Source: Escarpia spicata
Taxonomy: Eukaryota > Annelida > Polychaeta > Sabellida > Siboglinidae
Direction: 5' to 3'
Length of the DNA: 64,000 nucleotides
Assembly (NCBI GenBank): GCA_963995525.1
Contig: CAXEFP010001001.1
Span: 1 to 64,000, forward strand
The notes beneath the pieces were generated by a model, which did not search any database, had not been told where the DNA came from, and was given only the letters and a program-made list of their open reading frames with translations. How positions within the stretch are numbered: position 1 is the stretch's first letter; each line of letters starts with the position of its first letter. Made by a program: the position numbers and the translations under genes. Positions 1 to 18,429 of this stretch are shown here, piece after piece.

Positions 1-780
<780 letters not shown>

Positions 781-1289
781 GAGTGAAAACAGGGAGAGCG
801 AAGGGGAAGTTAAGGATGGAGGGGTGGAGAGAGACGGAGAGGCAGAGGATGGCAGGGAAATGGAGGGGACGGGAGAGGAAGGAAGTGAGAAAGGGGATGG
901 AGGGGAAGATACGCGGATGGAGAGTGACAATGGCAACGAGTTTTATTTCCCTACGACTACTTGCGGAATATGTGAGAATTTTTCTTTATAAAGAACATTT
1001 TGATAGAACATATTGTATTATTAAGAACATCTAGACTTCTATTATATGAATCATATTTACAGTACGTCAAACATAAACAACACGAAGCAAAACACATTCA
1101 GTGACCTTACTGTATTAAGTGTTTTCGATAATTGTATAATCAGTAGTTCAAACCAAATAATGTAAAATAATATAAGATAAAATAAACCTCTTACTATACA
1201 TGTATTGTACAATTTGAACTCATTTACATGTAATTACATCACTAGTAAATTAACTATGTGCTACAATGTATTTTTTAATTATCCAATAT

Positions 1290-2060
1290 TCACAGTATTG
1301 ACATTGAATTTGTTAGATACACAAACTTTGTTATGAACACATTAATAAATCTGGAAAGATCTGTCAACTGTTTCACATTATGTACGTTAAACATCTGGTT
1401 CATTTTCAAAGTATTAGGTCTGATTCTAAAATATTTCTTTATGTATTTTGATTTTTCTTCTACCAGTGATGGACATATAAGTACATCATGATATTCATCA
1501 CCTTGGTGTCCATTATTGCATAAATTACAGAGCCTCTGAGCATTTTCATGGAGATACTGATCAACAGAAATAGGTAGTTTTTGATTTCCACAGCAACATT
1601 TACATAACTTGATTCTGTCAGATGGGCTCAAGTAGATTAAATACATCTCGAGCCCTATTTCATTTTAAATATTCTGCAATTTTAAATCAGCCTATTTACA
1701 TGAATTCTATGCCATGTTTGTCTGTTTATGTCTTTCTTTTTACGTTATAGGGTATGCTTCAATACATTTGTATTTACATTTCCATGATCATGCCACATGT
1801 TACATAATAAACATCCATCAATTACACTCCTGTTTTATAACTCCATTTTGATTTAGGAATACTTCTGTCGTGTAGTTTGTTATCAGCCTAAACATAATAC
1901 TATATATCTTGCTTTGTTTGCCTTCAATTAAGTGTACCCAAATGTTTATCATTCTCTTTTCTATAATTGTTGTCGCACTTTGTCGGCCATCATCTCTATA
2001 TACCATACGATTTGCGATGTTCCTGTTAAGTTTTAGTAGACTTTTCAAGAACTTTCTATG
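1290..2060 (-). pseudogene. Decayed non-LTR retrotransposon C-terminus, copy 1
   Basis: On the minus strand two open stretches (2048-1818 and 1646-1290) read like the end of a jockey/CR1-style LINE polyprotein. The first has an IEKRMINIW...LIEGKQSKIYS segment. The second has LPISVDQYLHENAQRLC followed by a CNLCNNGHQGDEYHDVLICP zinc-knuckle-like motif (CxxC...HxxxxC), the usual closing motif of such elements, then a KYIKKYF stretch. The two parts lie in frames broken by stops, and no reverse-transcriptase core is present next to them. This copy keeps the Cys/His motif; copies 2 and 3 have lost it by small lesions. The family assignment is from motif memory. Confidence 0.6.
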
Positions 2061-2097
2061 GTATCTCTCAATCTACTCTACATTTTGAAAACCCTAT

Positions 2098-3514
<1,417 letters not shown>

Positions 3515-4718
3515 ACAAACAAAAAGACAGAGGCAAACAGTAATATAAAAATACAGGTAGAGAAGGAGGCCGGCCGGCAAACATGCAGACATGCGTACTG
3601 ACGTAATGCCTAACCGACTTATAGACTTACATTCTAACAGACAAACACAGAGAATGGAGGAGGGAGTGAGATTCGGGTAGAGAGGGAGAAAAAATATATA
3701 AATTATAGAGACAGATGTAGGAGCAGGGATATTTGCGACTACAACATCGCAACAGTGTAGTCAAGCAACCAACGCTACATCACTAAGTTGTGTCGGCTGT
3801 TCTAATATTAGACGTGGTAAACTACATGTAATAATCAGTCACCCTATAGATACTTGTCTAAACTTGTACAGACAAGAGTCGGATAAACTTGTTTTACCTA
3901 AGTACTTCTTTTGACTAGTAACTATCACATTATCTAAAGTCAAACGTATGCACACGACATACCTATACATCACGATAATTAGTTCAAATGCTTGAAAGAT
4001 ATGTAAGTCGTTTGTAAACACAATTTAACATTATGCGATAGAACGGTGCTACACTCGTTATACTATAGTTAGCATGCCCGAACTGACTGGTAATAAGGCA
4101 ACAAGTTATGCATTATTCTAATAGTATCACTATTATGTATAACATATAAACATGAAAACATAACTCACCAGGCCGTGTATATTTATACTTGTAATACGGA
4201 GCCGAGAGAACTGTACGTATATCTTTGTGGACACGTCCATGATCCCTAGCAAACTGCGACTGGGTGTGACTCAAGCTACCCTACCACCGTCTGGCGACTT
4301 ACATAACGATAGCCTATGCAACCGCTTGCACGAAACAATTCCGCCAGGGTTACATAATATATTATACTTGTAGTGTTTCAGATTCTTTGTGGGTCGTACA
4401 TGTCAACCGGCGTAAAACACGAACGGATTATATGCCCACGAACATTATTATTTGTAAGTTTACAACTTCATATTTACTCCTTTCCAAATATGTTTTTTTC
4501 CGTTTTATTATGCTCTTACATACAATTACAAATACATTTGTGAGCGCGCATACAATTACGCGTTATGTAACGAGGCCATCAAATATTGTGTTTCCTGTCC
4601 TGTAAACTGTTGAGGAGGAAAGCAGTTACTTAATAAAATATCAAAGTTTATTGATGCTTGATGCATAATAATATTGTGATATTCTGTATATATTCATAAC
4701 ATCGCGTGTGTATGTGTG

Positions 4719-4810
4719 AACGAACTTGCCCAAGTTTCGACACCTCCGCACAGAATTCGAACCCGCGTTCTCTCAGTCGAGGGTTCGGAGCTCTTATCGC
4801 TGCGCTCCAT
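4719..4810 (-). mobile_element. SINE tRNA-like head fragment (unit 1)
   Basis: The minus strand carries a tRNA-like head with an internal promoter B box (reverse complement of GAATTCGAACCC) and an A-box-like part ending near GGAGCGCAGCGATAAGAGC. The plus-strand string AACGAACTTGCCCAAG is identical to the head/body junction of the full SINEs at 56764-57057 and 62176-62495. The body and 3' tail are absent. Confidence 0.7.
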
Positions 4811-5081
4811 TAATGTCATCTTCTTTATTTCGTCTTCTGTAGTTGTTTGGTCCATTCCCATAGTGTCGTATTGGGCATCTTGTCTTACTTCTTTAGATGT
4901 AGGGTTCTGCGCAGGTATTTGTTGAAGAAAGTCTTTTTTAGTTTGTTTTTATGTGTAATTCACCGTGTCTCCGAGCCATAAAGTAATACTGACTTGAGAT
5001 TTGAGTTATATATCCTCGGTTTGGTGTTAAGCTTTATTTGTTTTGCCTTCCAGATGTTTCTCAAAATGACCCGTGCGTGCG

Positions 5082-5275
5082 TGCGTGCGTGCGTGGTGCG
5101 TGGTGCGTGGTGCGTGGTGCGTGGTGCGTGGTGCGTGGTGCGTGGTGCGTGGTGCGTGGTGTATGCGGGTTTGTGTGTATGTATTTGGTATGTGTGTTTG
5201 TGTGTGTGTGTGTGTGTGTGTATGTGTGTGTGTGTGTGTGCGTGCGTGCGTGCATGCCTACGTGCATGCGTGTGT
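5082..5275. repeat. GTGCGTG heptamer and TG array (unit 1)
   Basis: Short GTGC tetramers are followed by about nine GTGCGTG heptamers (5094-5160), then TG dinucleotides with TATG breaks and further GTGC tetramers. Confidence 0.9.
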
Positions 5276-6209
5276 GTGAGACAAGTAGACATATGGTGTC
5301 TTTCGAATGTATGTCGTTTTAGCTAACGTTGTGTTTTTAGTTAAGTATCTGTAGGCGTTATTGCTAGTACAATATATTTTGCCGACGAGATGCGTCATTG
5401 TTCTGGGGACAAAGGTGTTATTTATTTTTTAGAGATGCCCGTATTATAATTAAAAAAAAACCTGCCCACAATATCTTCCTAAGCGCATGCAACTATATTT
5501 GAGATAACGTATACATGAGTGTGCATGTGTATGGGTACTCGGTATTTTTAACATTTCCTCCTAGACGATTTGCATAGCAGACACCAAAAGTATGGATTCA
5601 TGTTTTAAAACAACGTCAACATAACTGTAAGTAATCTATAGACTGTATTTAATAATGGACGCCTTTCTAACCGTATTTACGCAGACGCATAGGTCTAGGC
5701 GCAATACTTATGGAGAACACTTGACAGACGGAACTAACCATACGTAGGGCAAAACATACAAATAATGGTTAATTGTATTCACAACGAATAGGAAAATATT
5801 GTGACAAATAGAACATGGTCAGAATCGTATCAATGTTCAGTGATCAACTGAATATAAACAGAAGCATGGAAGCCAACACAATTACAAAGACACGGTCCTA
5901 CCTTCCGAGTCGGTTGTTCGGGATCAGCAGTCAGAATTTTCATCGGGCAGCTGGGTGGCGTCGTAAAGGAGAATTTGGAAATTCACCGTTGATGCTCCAA
6001 CGTGTATCATTTCAGTCCGGTGATTATATCAATGCTGGGTGGTAGTGGTGAATCCTAGCTCTAGATGCAATTAAGTTTCTCCGCACTGCAAAGAAGAAAG
6101 ACGCTGGATAATCCAAAGTGATATCGCCGGTGTTGGAGGTTCACTACATTCACAGCCCAGATACCATAACATTTCCGTCCTGGGCCTATGATAGAGAAGA
6201 CAGCCTATA

Positions 6210-6375
6210 GCTTGGAATGCCAACCATGGGCCAATGTTGATAGGCCAGTGCTAGGCCAAGCATCGGAACTACCATTGTTAGACCAACATTGGCCCGATTT
6301 TACCCCAATGTTGGCTGCCAACATTGGCCCAATATAGTAACATACATTGGGCCAATATTTGCCCGAGTTGGAAAT
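6210..6375. repeat. Palindromic GCCAATGTTGG mini-repeat cluster (unit 1)
   Basis: Repeated alternating-strand copies of GGGCCAATGTTGG / CCAACATTGGCCC are spaced by short linkers; adjacent copies can pair as small hairpins. Similar clusters are common dispersed repeats in invertebrate DNA. Confidence 0.75.
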
Positions 6376-8214
6376 GCTATCTGGAAAATCACCAAGAATG
6401 AGAAACGACACGGCACCGCAACAATTAACTCTCCAAAAACTACCCAATGGGCACCACAAACAATTTCCTACACTACCCCACCTCCGCCACCGTGATAGTA
6501 TCCGACACTACCCCCCTCCTCCAACCACGCAACAGGCGTGTCAATTGGCGGCGCCCCCCCCCCCCCCAGTATTCATCAAATTCTGACACCCGTAGGCTCC
6601 TTCATGTAGGCTATATGATTCAACTAATCCATTTCAATGGTACGAGAATAACAAATATATCTTTAAAGTGTATATGGAAACACCTTTAGTTATAAGTTTC
6701 GTCGATGCGGTGCGTTCTGTAAGGGATGTATTGATATTACAGTTTCTAGACGATCACACCTGACCACCCGGCTACTTATCATAATCTACGTTTCTGTTAG
6801 CGAAGTTGCGGTTAAGCAAAGTATGAAAATGATCGATGTTGTTCTTCGTGTATACATAGTCTACAATAAAGTGCGCCTGGTTTTGTAGTGTCCTTGCATT
6901 TCAAATTAAATTCGAAAATCGTCCTTCTTTTAAATATAAATTTCCAGTGAATCAACATCCCGAATCTGTGTCACTTTCTTGAACACCATTTTAAACATGT
7001 TTCACACATTATGCAAGTTTAAAACTTAGCGCAAAAGGCGAAAATTATATCCGCGGACTATGAGGCGGATTAAGATGACTGGGGCAAATTTGAATTGTGA
7101 GGCCCCCACCGAAAGACAATGAGCTCTGGGCCCTGGAATAAACGTTGTTCTAACCTGATTACCCTGGATCTCGGTACCCTGTAATTATTTTATTCTCACT
7201 TGACTGGGGCGCCCCATGAGCTCGGAGTCAATGATTTTTTTGTCACTTCAGTGAGTCTCGGGACCGTGGGGCACGTGACCCAGTCAGGGACGGATCCATA
7301 GAGAGTAGTCTAGTGGAACTTCCAATTATACTTCCTTGAGGATTGCCATAACACCTCCACTGAACCAAATTCATATTGGATAGGCTATGCCGAGGCTTCA
7401 GCATGACTCCGCTGTCGAGTTATAGCGCTGTCGCGATGTCGCACTCTGCCGTCGCGCTGTTGGATCTTGACATTGGAAGAGCTAACGCGGGGGGAGTTAT
7501 TGAAGATTTGTTTGCCAGAGCTTCAACACCACTCTGCCGTCGCGCTGTCGGATCGTGACATCGGAATACAATGGCGGGATGCTGTTGAACATTTATTCAC
7601 AATTTCGGAAGCTCCCCAAAAACCTCCAATTGCACCCCCTTGAGACTAACATAAGCGGGGCCACATTCCAAAGTCTAGGGGGCACATAACGGGCGCACAT
7701 TCCAAAGATATATGGGCCACCCCACTATAGCGCAGGGAGAGCGAGGGGGAAGATAAGGATGGAGGGGTGGAGAGAGACGGAGAGGGAGAGGATGGCAGGG
7801 AAATGGAGGGGACGGGAGAGGAAGGAAGTGAGAAAGGGGATGGAGGGGAAGATACGCGGATGGAGAGTGACAATGACAATGAGTTTTATTTCCCCACGAC
7901 TCCTTGCGGAGTATGAGAGAATTTGTCTTTATAAAGAACATTTTGATAGAACATATTGTATTATTAAGAACATCTAGACTTCTATTATATGAATCATATT
8001 TACAGTACGTCAAACATAAACAACACGAAACCTAACACATTCAGTGACCTTACTGTATTAAGTGTTTTCGATAATTGTATAATCAGTAGTTCAAACCAAA
8101 TAATGTAAAATAATATAACATAAAATAAACCTCGTACTATACATGTATTGCACAATTTGAACTCATTTACATGTAATTACATCACTAGTAAATTAACTAT
8201 GTGCTACAATGTAT

Positions 8215-9000
8215 TTTTTTATTCTCCGCTATTCACAGTATTGACATTGAATTTGTTAGATACACAAACTTTGTTATGAACACATTAATAAATCTGGAAA
8301 GATCTTTCAACTGTTTCACATTATTTACATTAAACATCTGGTTCATTTTCAAAGTATTAGGTCTGATTCTAAAGTATTTCTTTATGTATTTTGATTTTTC
8401 TTCTACTAGTGATGGACATATAAGTACATCATGATATTAATCACCTTGGTGTCAATTGTTGCATAAATTACAGAGCCTCTGAGCATTTTCATGGAGATAC
8501 CGACCAACAGAAATAGGTATTGTTTTATTTCCACAGCAACATTTACATAACTTGATTCTGTCAGATGGGCTCAAGTAGATTAAATACTTCTCGAGTCTTA
8601 CTTCAATTTTAATATTCTGCAATTTGAACACAGCCTATTTATATGAATTCTGTGACATGTTTGTCTGTTTATGTCTATCTTTTTAAGTTATAGGGTATGC
8701 TTCAATACATTTGTATTTACATTTCCATGATCATGCCACATGTTACATAGTTAACATCCATCAATGACATTGTTTTATCAATCCATTTTGATTTAGTAGT
8801 ACCTCTGTCGTGTAATTTTTTATCAGCCTAAACATAATACTATATATCTTGCTTTGTTTGCCTTCAATTAATTGTACCCACATGTTTATAATTCTCTTTT
8901 CTATAATTGTTGTCGCACTTTGTCGGCCATCATCTCTATATACCATACGATTTGCGATGTTCCTGTTAAGTTTTAGTAGACTTTTCAAGAACTTTCTATG
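8215..9000 (-). pseudogene. Decayed non-LTR retrotransposon C-terminus, copy 2
   Basis: Duplicate of the LINE remnant in copy 1. The IEKRIINMW...EGKQSKIYS stretch is still open (8988-8761). The downstream Cys/His region is interrupted; for example the block matching GDEYHDVL in copy 1 now contains an in-frame stop (GATATTAATCACC on the plus strand). It cannot encode a functional protein. Confidence 0.55.
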
Positions 9001-9037
9001 GTATCTCTCAATCTACTCTACATTTTGAAAACCCTAT

Positions 9038-10325
<1,288 letters not shown>

Positions 10326-11500
10326 AACAGACAAGACAGGCACACAAACAAAAAGACAGAGGCAAACAGTAAGATAAAAATACAGGTAGAGAAGGAGGCC
10401 GGCCGGCAAACATACAGACATGCGTACTGACGTAATGCCTAACCGACTTATAGACTGACATTCTAACAGACAAACACAGAGAATGGAGGAGGGAGTGAGA
10501 TTCGGGTAGAGAGGGAGAAAAAATATATAAATTATAGAGACAGATGTAGGAGCAGGGATATTTGCGACTACAACATCGCAACAGTGTAGTCAAGCAACCA
10601 ACAACTACATGTAATAATCAGTCACCCTATAGATACTTGTCTAAACTTGTACAGACAAGAGTCGGATAAACTTGTTTTACCTAAGTACTTCTTTTGACTA
10701 GTAACTATCACATTATCTAAAGTCAAACGTATGCACACGACATACCTATACATCACAATAATTAGTTCAAATGCTTGAACGATATGTAAGTCGTTTGTAA
10801 ACACAATTTAACATTATGCGATAGAACGGTGCTACACTCGTTATACTATAGTTGGCATGCCCGAACTGACGGGTAATAAGGCAACAAGTTATGCATTATT
10901 CTAATAGTATCACTATTATGTATAACATATAAACATGAAAACATAACTCACCAGGCCGTGTATATTGATACTTGTAATACGGAGCCGAGAGAACTGTACG
11001 TATATCTTTGTGGACACGTCCATGATCCCTAGCAAACTGCGACTGGGTGTGACTCAAGCTACCCTACCACCGTCTGGCGACTTACATAACGATAGCCTAT
11101 GCAACCGCTTGCACGAAACAATTCCGCCAGGGTTACATAATATATTATACTTGTAGTGTTTCAGATTCTTTGTGGGTCGTACATGTCAACCGGCGTAAAA
11201 CACGAACGGATTATATGCCCACGAACATTATTATTTGTAAGTTTACAACTTCATATTTACTCCTTTCCAAATATGTTTTTTCCGTTTTATTATGCTCTTA
11301 CATACAATTACAAATACATTTGTGAGCGCGCATACAATTACGCGTTATGCAACGAGGCCATCAAATATTGTGTTTCCTGTCCTGTAAACTGTTGAGGAGG
11401 AAAGCAGTTACTTAATAAAATATCAAAGTTTATTGATGCTTGATGCATTATAATATTGTGATATTTTGTATATATTCATAACATCGCGTGTGTGTGTGTG

Positions 11501-11592
11501 AACGAACTTGCCCAAGTTTCGACACCTCCGCACAGAATTCGAACCCGCGTTCTCTCAGTCGAGGGTTCGGAGCTCTTATCGCTGCGCTCCAT
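11501..11592 (-). mobile_element. SINE tRNA-like head fragment (unit 2)
   Basis: Duplicate of the fragment at 4719-4810, carried along by the segmental duplication and identical over its length as far as I can see. Confidence 0.7.
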
Positions 11593-11854
11593 TAATGTCA
11601 TCTTCTTTATTTCGTCTTCTGTAGTTGTTTGGTCCATTCCCATAGTGTCGTATTGGGCATCTTGTCTTACTTCTTTAGATGTAGGGTTCTGCGCAGGTAT
11701 TTGTTGAAGAAAGTCTTTTTTAGTTTGTTTTTATGTGTAATTCACCGTGTCTCCGAGCCATAAAGTAATACTGACTTGAGATTTGAGTTATATATCCTCG
11801 GTTTGGTGTTAAGCTTTATTTGTTTTGCCTTCCAGATGTTTCTCAAAATGACCC

Positions 11855-12164
11855 GTGCGTGCGTGCGTGCGTGGTGCGTGGTGCGTGGTGCGTGGTGCGT
11901 GGTGCGTGGTGCGTGGTGCGTGGTGCGTGGTGCGTGGTGCGTGGTGCGTGGTGCGTGGTGCGTGGTGCGTTGTGCGTTGTGAGGTGCGTGTGGCGTGTGG
12001 CGTGTGGCGTGTGGCGTGTGGCATGTGGCGCTGGTGCGTGGTGCGTGGTGCGTGGTGCGTGGTGCGTGGTGCGTGGTGCGTGGTGCGTGGTGCGTGGTGC
12101 GTGGTGCGTGGTGCGTGGTGCGTGGTGCGTGGTGTATGCGGGTTTGTGTGTATGTATTTGGTAT

Positions 12165-12231
<67 letters not shown>

Positions 12232-12285
12232 TGTGTGTGTGTGTGAGTGCGTGCGTGCGTGCCTACGTGCATGCGTGCGTGTGAG
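11855..12285. repeat. Expanded GTGCGTG heptamer and TG array (unit 2)
   Basis: The same array as in unit 1 but expanded. There are two heptamer blocks (about 11869-11975 and 12030-12133) separated by a TGTGGCG variant block, then a longer TG run. This is the clearest internal difference between units 1 and 2. Confidence 0.9.
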
Positions 12286-13219
12286 ACAAGTAGACATATG
12301 GTGTATTTCGAATGTATGTCGTTTTAGCTAACGTTGTGTTTTTAGTTAAGTATCTGTAGGCGTTATTGCTAGTACAATATATTTTGCCGACGAGATGCGT
12401 CATTGTTCTGGGGACAAAGGTGTTATTTATTTCTTAGAGATGCCCGTATTATAATTTAAAAAAAAACCCTGCCCACAATATCTTCCTAAGCGCATGCAAC
12501 TATATTTGAGATAACGTATACATGAGTGTGCATGTGTATGGGTACTCGGTATTTTTAACATTTCCTCCTAGACGATTTGCATAGCAGACACCAAAAGTAT
12601 GGATTCATGTTTTAAAACAACGTCAACATAACTGTAAGTAATCTATAGACTGTATTTAATAATGGACGCCTTTCTAACCGTATTTACGCAGACGCATAGG
12701 TCTAGGCGCAATACTTATGGAGAACACTTGACAGACGGAACTAACCATACGTAGGGCGAAACATACAAATAATGGTTAATTGTATTCACAACGAATAGGA
12801 AAATATTGTGACAAATAGAACATGGTCAGAATCGTATCAATGTTCAGTGATCAACTGAATATAAACAGAAGCATGGAAGCCAACACAATTACAAAGACAC
12901 GGTCCTACCTTCCGAGTCGGTTGTTCGGGATCAGCAGTCAGAATTTTCATCGGGCAGCTGGGTGGCGTCGTAAAGGAGAATTTGGAAATTCACCGTTGAT
13001 GCTCCAACGTGTATCCTTTCAGTCCGGTGATTATATCAATGCTGGGTGGTAGTGGTGAATCCTAGCTGTAGATGCAATTAAGTTTCTCCGCACTGCAAAG
13101 AAGAAAGACGCTGGATAATCCAAAGTGATATCGCCGGTGTTGGAGGTTCACTACATTCACAGCCCAGATACCATAACATTTCCGTTCTGGGCCTATGATA
13201 GAGAAGACAGCCTATAGCT

Positions 13220-13382
13220 TGGAATGCCAACCATGTGCCAGTGTTGATAGGCCAGTGCTAGGCCAAGCATCGGAACTGCCATTGTTAGACCAACATTGGC
13301 CCGATTTTACCCCAATGTTGGCTGCCAACATTGGCCCAATATAGTAACATACATTGGGCCAATATTGGCCCGAGTTGGAAAT
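13220..13382. repeat. Palindromic GCCAATGTTGG mini-repeat cluster (unit 2)
   Basis: Duplicate of the cluster at 6210-6375 with a few substitutions. Confidence 0.75.
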
Positions 13383-13745
13383 GCTATCTGGGAAATCGCC
13401 AAGAATGAGAAACGACACGGCACCGCAACAATTAACTCTCCAAAAACTACCCAATGGGCACCACAAACAATTTCCTACACTACCCCGCCTCCGCCACCGT
13501 GGTAGTATCCGACACTACCCCCCTCCTTCAACCACGCAACAAGCGTGTCAATTGGCGGCGCCCCCCCCCCCCAGTATTCATCAAGTTCTGACACCCGTAG
13601 GCTCCTTCATGTAGGCTATATGATTCAACTAATCCATTTCAATGGTACGAGAATAACAAATATATCTTTAAAGTGTATATGGAAACACCTTTAGTTATAA
13701 GTTTCGTCGATGCGGTGCGTTCTGTAAGGGATGTATTGATATTAC

Positions 13746-13878
13746 TTGATGAATACTGGGGGGGGGGGGCGCCGCCAATTGACACGCCTGTTGCGTGGTT
13801 GGAGGAGGGGGGTAGTGTCGGATACTACCTGCTACCTAGAGTTAATTCTCTGGGTGGCAATCTTTTTAAATCTTGTTA
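13746..13878. mobile_element. 133-bp insertion unique to unit 2, with ATTAC target duplication
   Basis: Unit 1 reads ATTACAGTTTCT without interruption (about 6736). Unit 2 has ATTAC (13741-13745), 133 bp of extra DNA, then ATTAC again (13879-13883). The first 84 bp of the insert are the inverted copy of 13498-13582 just upstream. The last 43 bp nearly match 35649-35692. The poly-G run lies next to a GGCGCCGCC block. Confidence 0.8.
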
Positions 13879-15409
13879 ATTACAGTTTCTAGACGATCAC
13901 ACCTGACCACCCGGCTACTTATCATAATGTACGTTTCTGTTAGCGAAGTTGCGGTTAAGCAAAGTATGAAAATGATCGATGTTGTTCTTCGTGTATACAT
14001 AGTCTACAATAAAGTCCGCCTGGGTTTGTAGTGTCCTTGCATTTCAAATTAAATTCGGAAATCGTCCTTCTTTTAAATATAAATTTCCAGTGAATCAACA
14101 TCCCGAATCTGTGTCACTTTCTTGAACACCATTTTAAACATGTTTCACACATTATGCAAGTTTAAAACTTAGCGCAAAAGGCGAAAATTATATCCGCGGA
14201 CTATGAGGCGGATTAAGATGTATTGGGGCTCTGGGGCAAATTTGAATTGTGAGGCCCCCACCGAAAGACAATGAGCTCTGGGCCCTGGAATAAACGTTGT
14301 TCTAACCTGATTACCCTGGATCTCGGTACCCTGTAATTATTTTATTCTCACTTGACTAGGGCGCCCCATGAGCTCGGAGTCAATGATTTTTTTGTCACTT
14401 CAGTGAGCCCCGGGAGCTATGGTCCTTTGTTTTTTCATCGGCGCTCCGGGAGCTCGGGACGTGGGGCACGTGACCCAGTCAGGGACGGATCCATAGAGAG
14501 TAGTCTAGTGGAACTTCAAATTATACCTCCTTGAGGATTGCCATAACACCTCCACTGAACCAAATTCATATTGGATAGGCTATGCCGAGGCTTCAGCATG
14601 ACTCCGCTGTCGAGTTATAGCGCTGTCGCGATGTCGCACTCTGCCGTCGCGCTGTTGGATCTTGACATTGGAAGAGCTAACGCGGGGGGAGTTATTGAAG
14701 ATTTTTTTGCCAGAGCTTCAACACCACTCTGCCGTCGCGCTGTCGGATCGTGACATCGGAATACAATGGCGGGATGCTGTTGAACATTTATTCACAATTT
14801 CGGAAGCTCCCCAAAAACCTCCAATTGCACCCCCTTGAGACTAACATAAGCGGGGCCACATTCCAAAGTCTAGGGGGCACATAACGGGCGCACATTCCAA
14901 AGATATATGGGCCACCCCACTATAGCGCAGGGAGAGCGAGGGGGAAGATAAGGATGGAGGGGTGGAGAGAGACGGAGAGTGAGAGGATGGCAGGGAAATG
15001 GAGGGGACGGGAGAGGAAGGAAGTGAGAAAGGGGATGGAGGGGAAGATACGCGGATGGAGAGTGACAATGACAATGAGTTTTATTTCCCTACGACTCCTT
15101 GCGGAGTATGAGAGAATTTGTCTTTATAAAGAACATTTTGATAGAACATATTGTATTATTAAGAACATCTAGACTTCTATTATATGAATCATATTTACAG
15201 TACGTCAAACATAAACAACACGAAACCTAACACATTCAGTGACCTTACTGTATTAAGTGTTTTCGATAATTGTATAATCAGTAGTTCAAACCAAATAATA
15301 TAAAATAATATAACATAAAATAAACCTCGTACTATACATGTATTGCACAATTTGAACTCATTTACATGTAATTACATCACTAGTAAATTAACTATGTGCT
15401 ACAATGTAT

Positions 15410-16190
15410 TTTTTAATTCTCCGCTATTCACAGTATTGACATTGAATTTGTTCGATACACAAACTTGATTATGAACACATTAATAAATCTGGAAAGATCT
15501 TTCAACTGTTTCACATTATTTACATTAAACCTCTGGTTCATTTTCAAAGTATTAGGTCTGATTCTAAAGTATTTCTTTATGTATTTAGATTTTTCTTCTA
15601 CTAGTGATGGACATATAAGTACATCATGATATTAATCACCTTGGTGTCCATTGTTGCATAAATTACAGAGCCTCTGAGCATTTTCATGGAGATACTGACC
15701 AACAGAAATAGGTATTGTTTTATTTCCACAGCAACATTTACTAACTTGATTCTGTCAGATGGGCTCAAGTAGATTAAATACTTCTCGAGTCTTACTTCAA
15801 TTTTAATATTCTGCAATTTGAACACAGCCTATTTATATGAATTCTGTGCCATGTTTGTCTGTTTATGTCTATCTTTTTAAGTTATAGGGTACGCTTCAAT
15901 ACATTTGTATTTACATTTCCATGATCATGCCACATGTTACATAGTTAACATCCATCAATGACATTGTTTTATCAATCCATTTTGATTTAGTAGTACCTCT
16001 GTCGTATAATTTTTTATCAGCCTAAACATAATACTATATATCTTGCTTTGTTTGCCTTCAATTAAGTGTACCCAAATGTTTATCATTCTCTTTTCCTATA
16101 ATTGTTGTCGCACTTTGTCGGCCATCATCTCTATATCCCATACGATTGCGATGTTCCTGTTAAGTTTTAGTAGACTTTTCAAGAACTTTC
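15410..16190 (-). pseudogene. Decayed non-LTR retrotransposon C-terminus, copy 3
   Basis: Third duplicate of the LINE remnant. An open stretch at 15825-15601 contains LEKYLIYLSPSDRIKL but then leaves the Cys/His frame, consistent with a one-base deletion relative to copies 1 and 2 near 15740 (ACATTTACTAAC against ACATTTACATAAC). The IEKR segment near 15956-16180 is also frame-damaged. Confidence 0.5.
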
Positions 16191-16231
16191 TATGGTATCT
16201 CTCAATCTACTCTACATTTTGAAAACCCTAT

Positions 16232-17590
<1,359 letters not shown>

Positions 17591-17964
17591 CACAAACAAA
17601 AAGACAGAGGCAAACAGTAAGATAAAAATACAGGTAGAGAAGGAGGCCGGCCGGCAAACATGCAGACATGCGTACTGACGTAATGCCTAACCGACTTATA
17701 GACTTACATTCTAACAGACAAACACAGAGAATGGAGGAGGGAGTGAGATTCGGGTAGAGAGGGAGAAAAAATATATAAATTATAGAGACAGATGTAGGAG
17801 CAGGGATATTTGCGACTACAACATCGCAACAGTGTAGTCAAGCAACCAACGCTACATCACTAAGTTGTGTCGGCTGTTCTAATATTAGACGTGGTAAACT
17901 ACATGTAATAATCAGTCACCCTATAGATACTTGTCTAAACTTGTACAGACAAGAGTCGGATAAA

Positions 17965-18060
17965 AAGCGTGAGTGCGTGTATGCGTGTGAGCGTGCGTGC
18001 GTGCGTGCGTGCGTGCGCGCGTGCGCGCTTCCGCGCTTCTGTGTGCGGTGCGCGTGTACT
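17965..18060. repeat. TGCG-rich array at the truncation point of unit 3
   Basis: GTGCGTGC tetramers and GCGC variants start immediately where unit 3 departs from units 1 and 2, so this simple repeat marks the array's right breakpoint. Confidence 0.75.
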
Positions 18061-18152
18061 AAGCAAGATCCAAACGAATGCTTTTAGTCGTGCCAATCTA
18101 ATCAATGTAAAATTATCAAAAAATATACAATTCTACCGGTGAACAAAAAATA

Positions 18153-18425
18153 AGTAGTAAGGTAAGTTCTTATATAGCGAAGCATCCAGTCCTCAGGACA
18201 GCTCAAAGCGCTTTACACTTTACTCCCTGGCAGATCTGTTCAATCGAACACCCTCTCGACTTCTCTTGGAAGAATTTAGCCACGTTGCAATTAATGTGGG
18301 AAGACTATTCGTACACAAATATCCACCACTGTCTATAGCCAGGTAATCATTCATACAGCTGAGTGAACTGAAGCAATGTAGAGTAAACGAATTTGCCCAA
18401 GCTACGTTCCAATTCTGTTGTTGCA
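18153..18425 (-). mobile_element. tRNA-derived SINE, head truncated
   Basis: Minus-strand SINE. The 3' tail lies at the left (complement of GGTAAGTTCTTATATAGCGA and AGCTCAAAGCGCTTTACAC). The body contains the conserved TATTCGTACACAAATATCCACCAC block (18307-18330) shared with three other copies in this window. Similarity ends near GCCCAAGC, so the tRNA-like head with its A and B boxes is missing. Confidence 0.8.
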
Positions 18426-18429
18426 TCCC

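Noticed and set aside
6205..6495. Short frames in the GCCAATGTTGG clusters (and at 13212-13505)
   Set aside because: Palindromic repeat translations, open on both strands.
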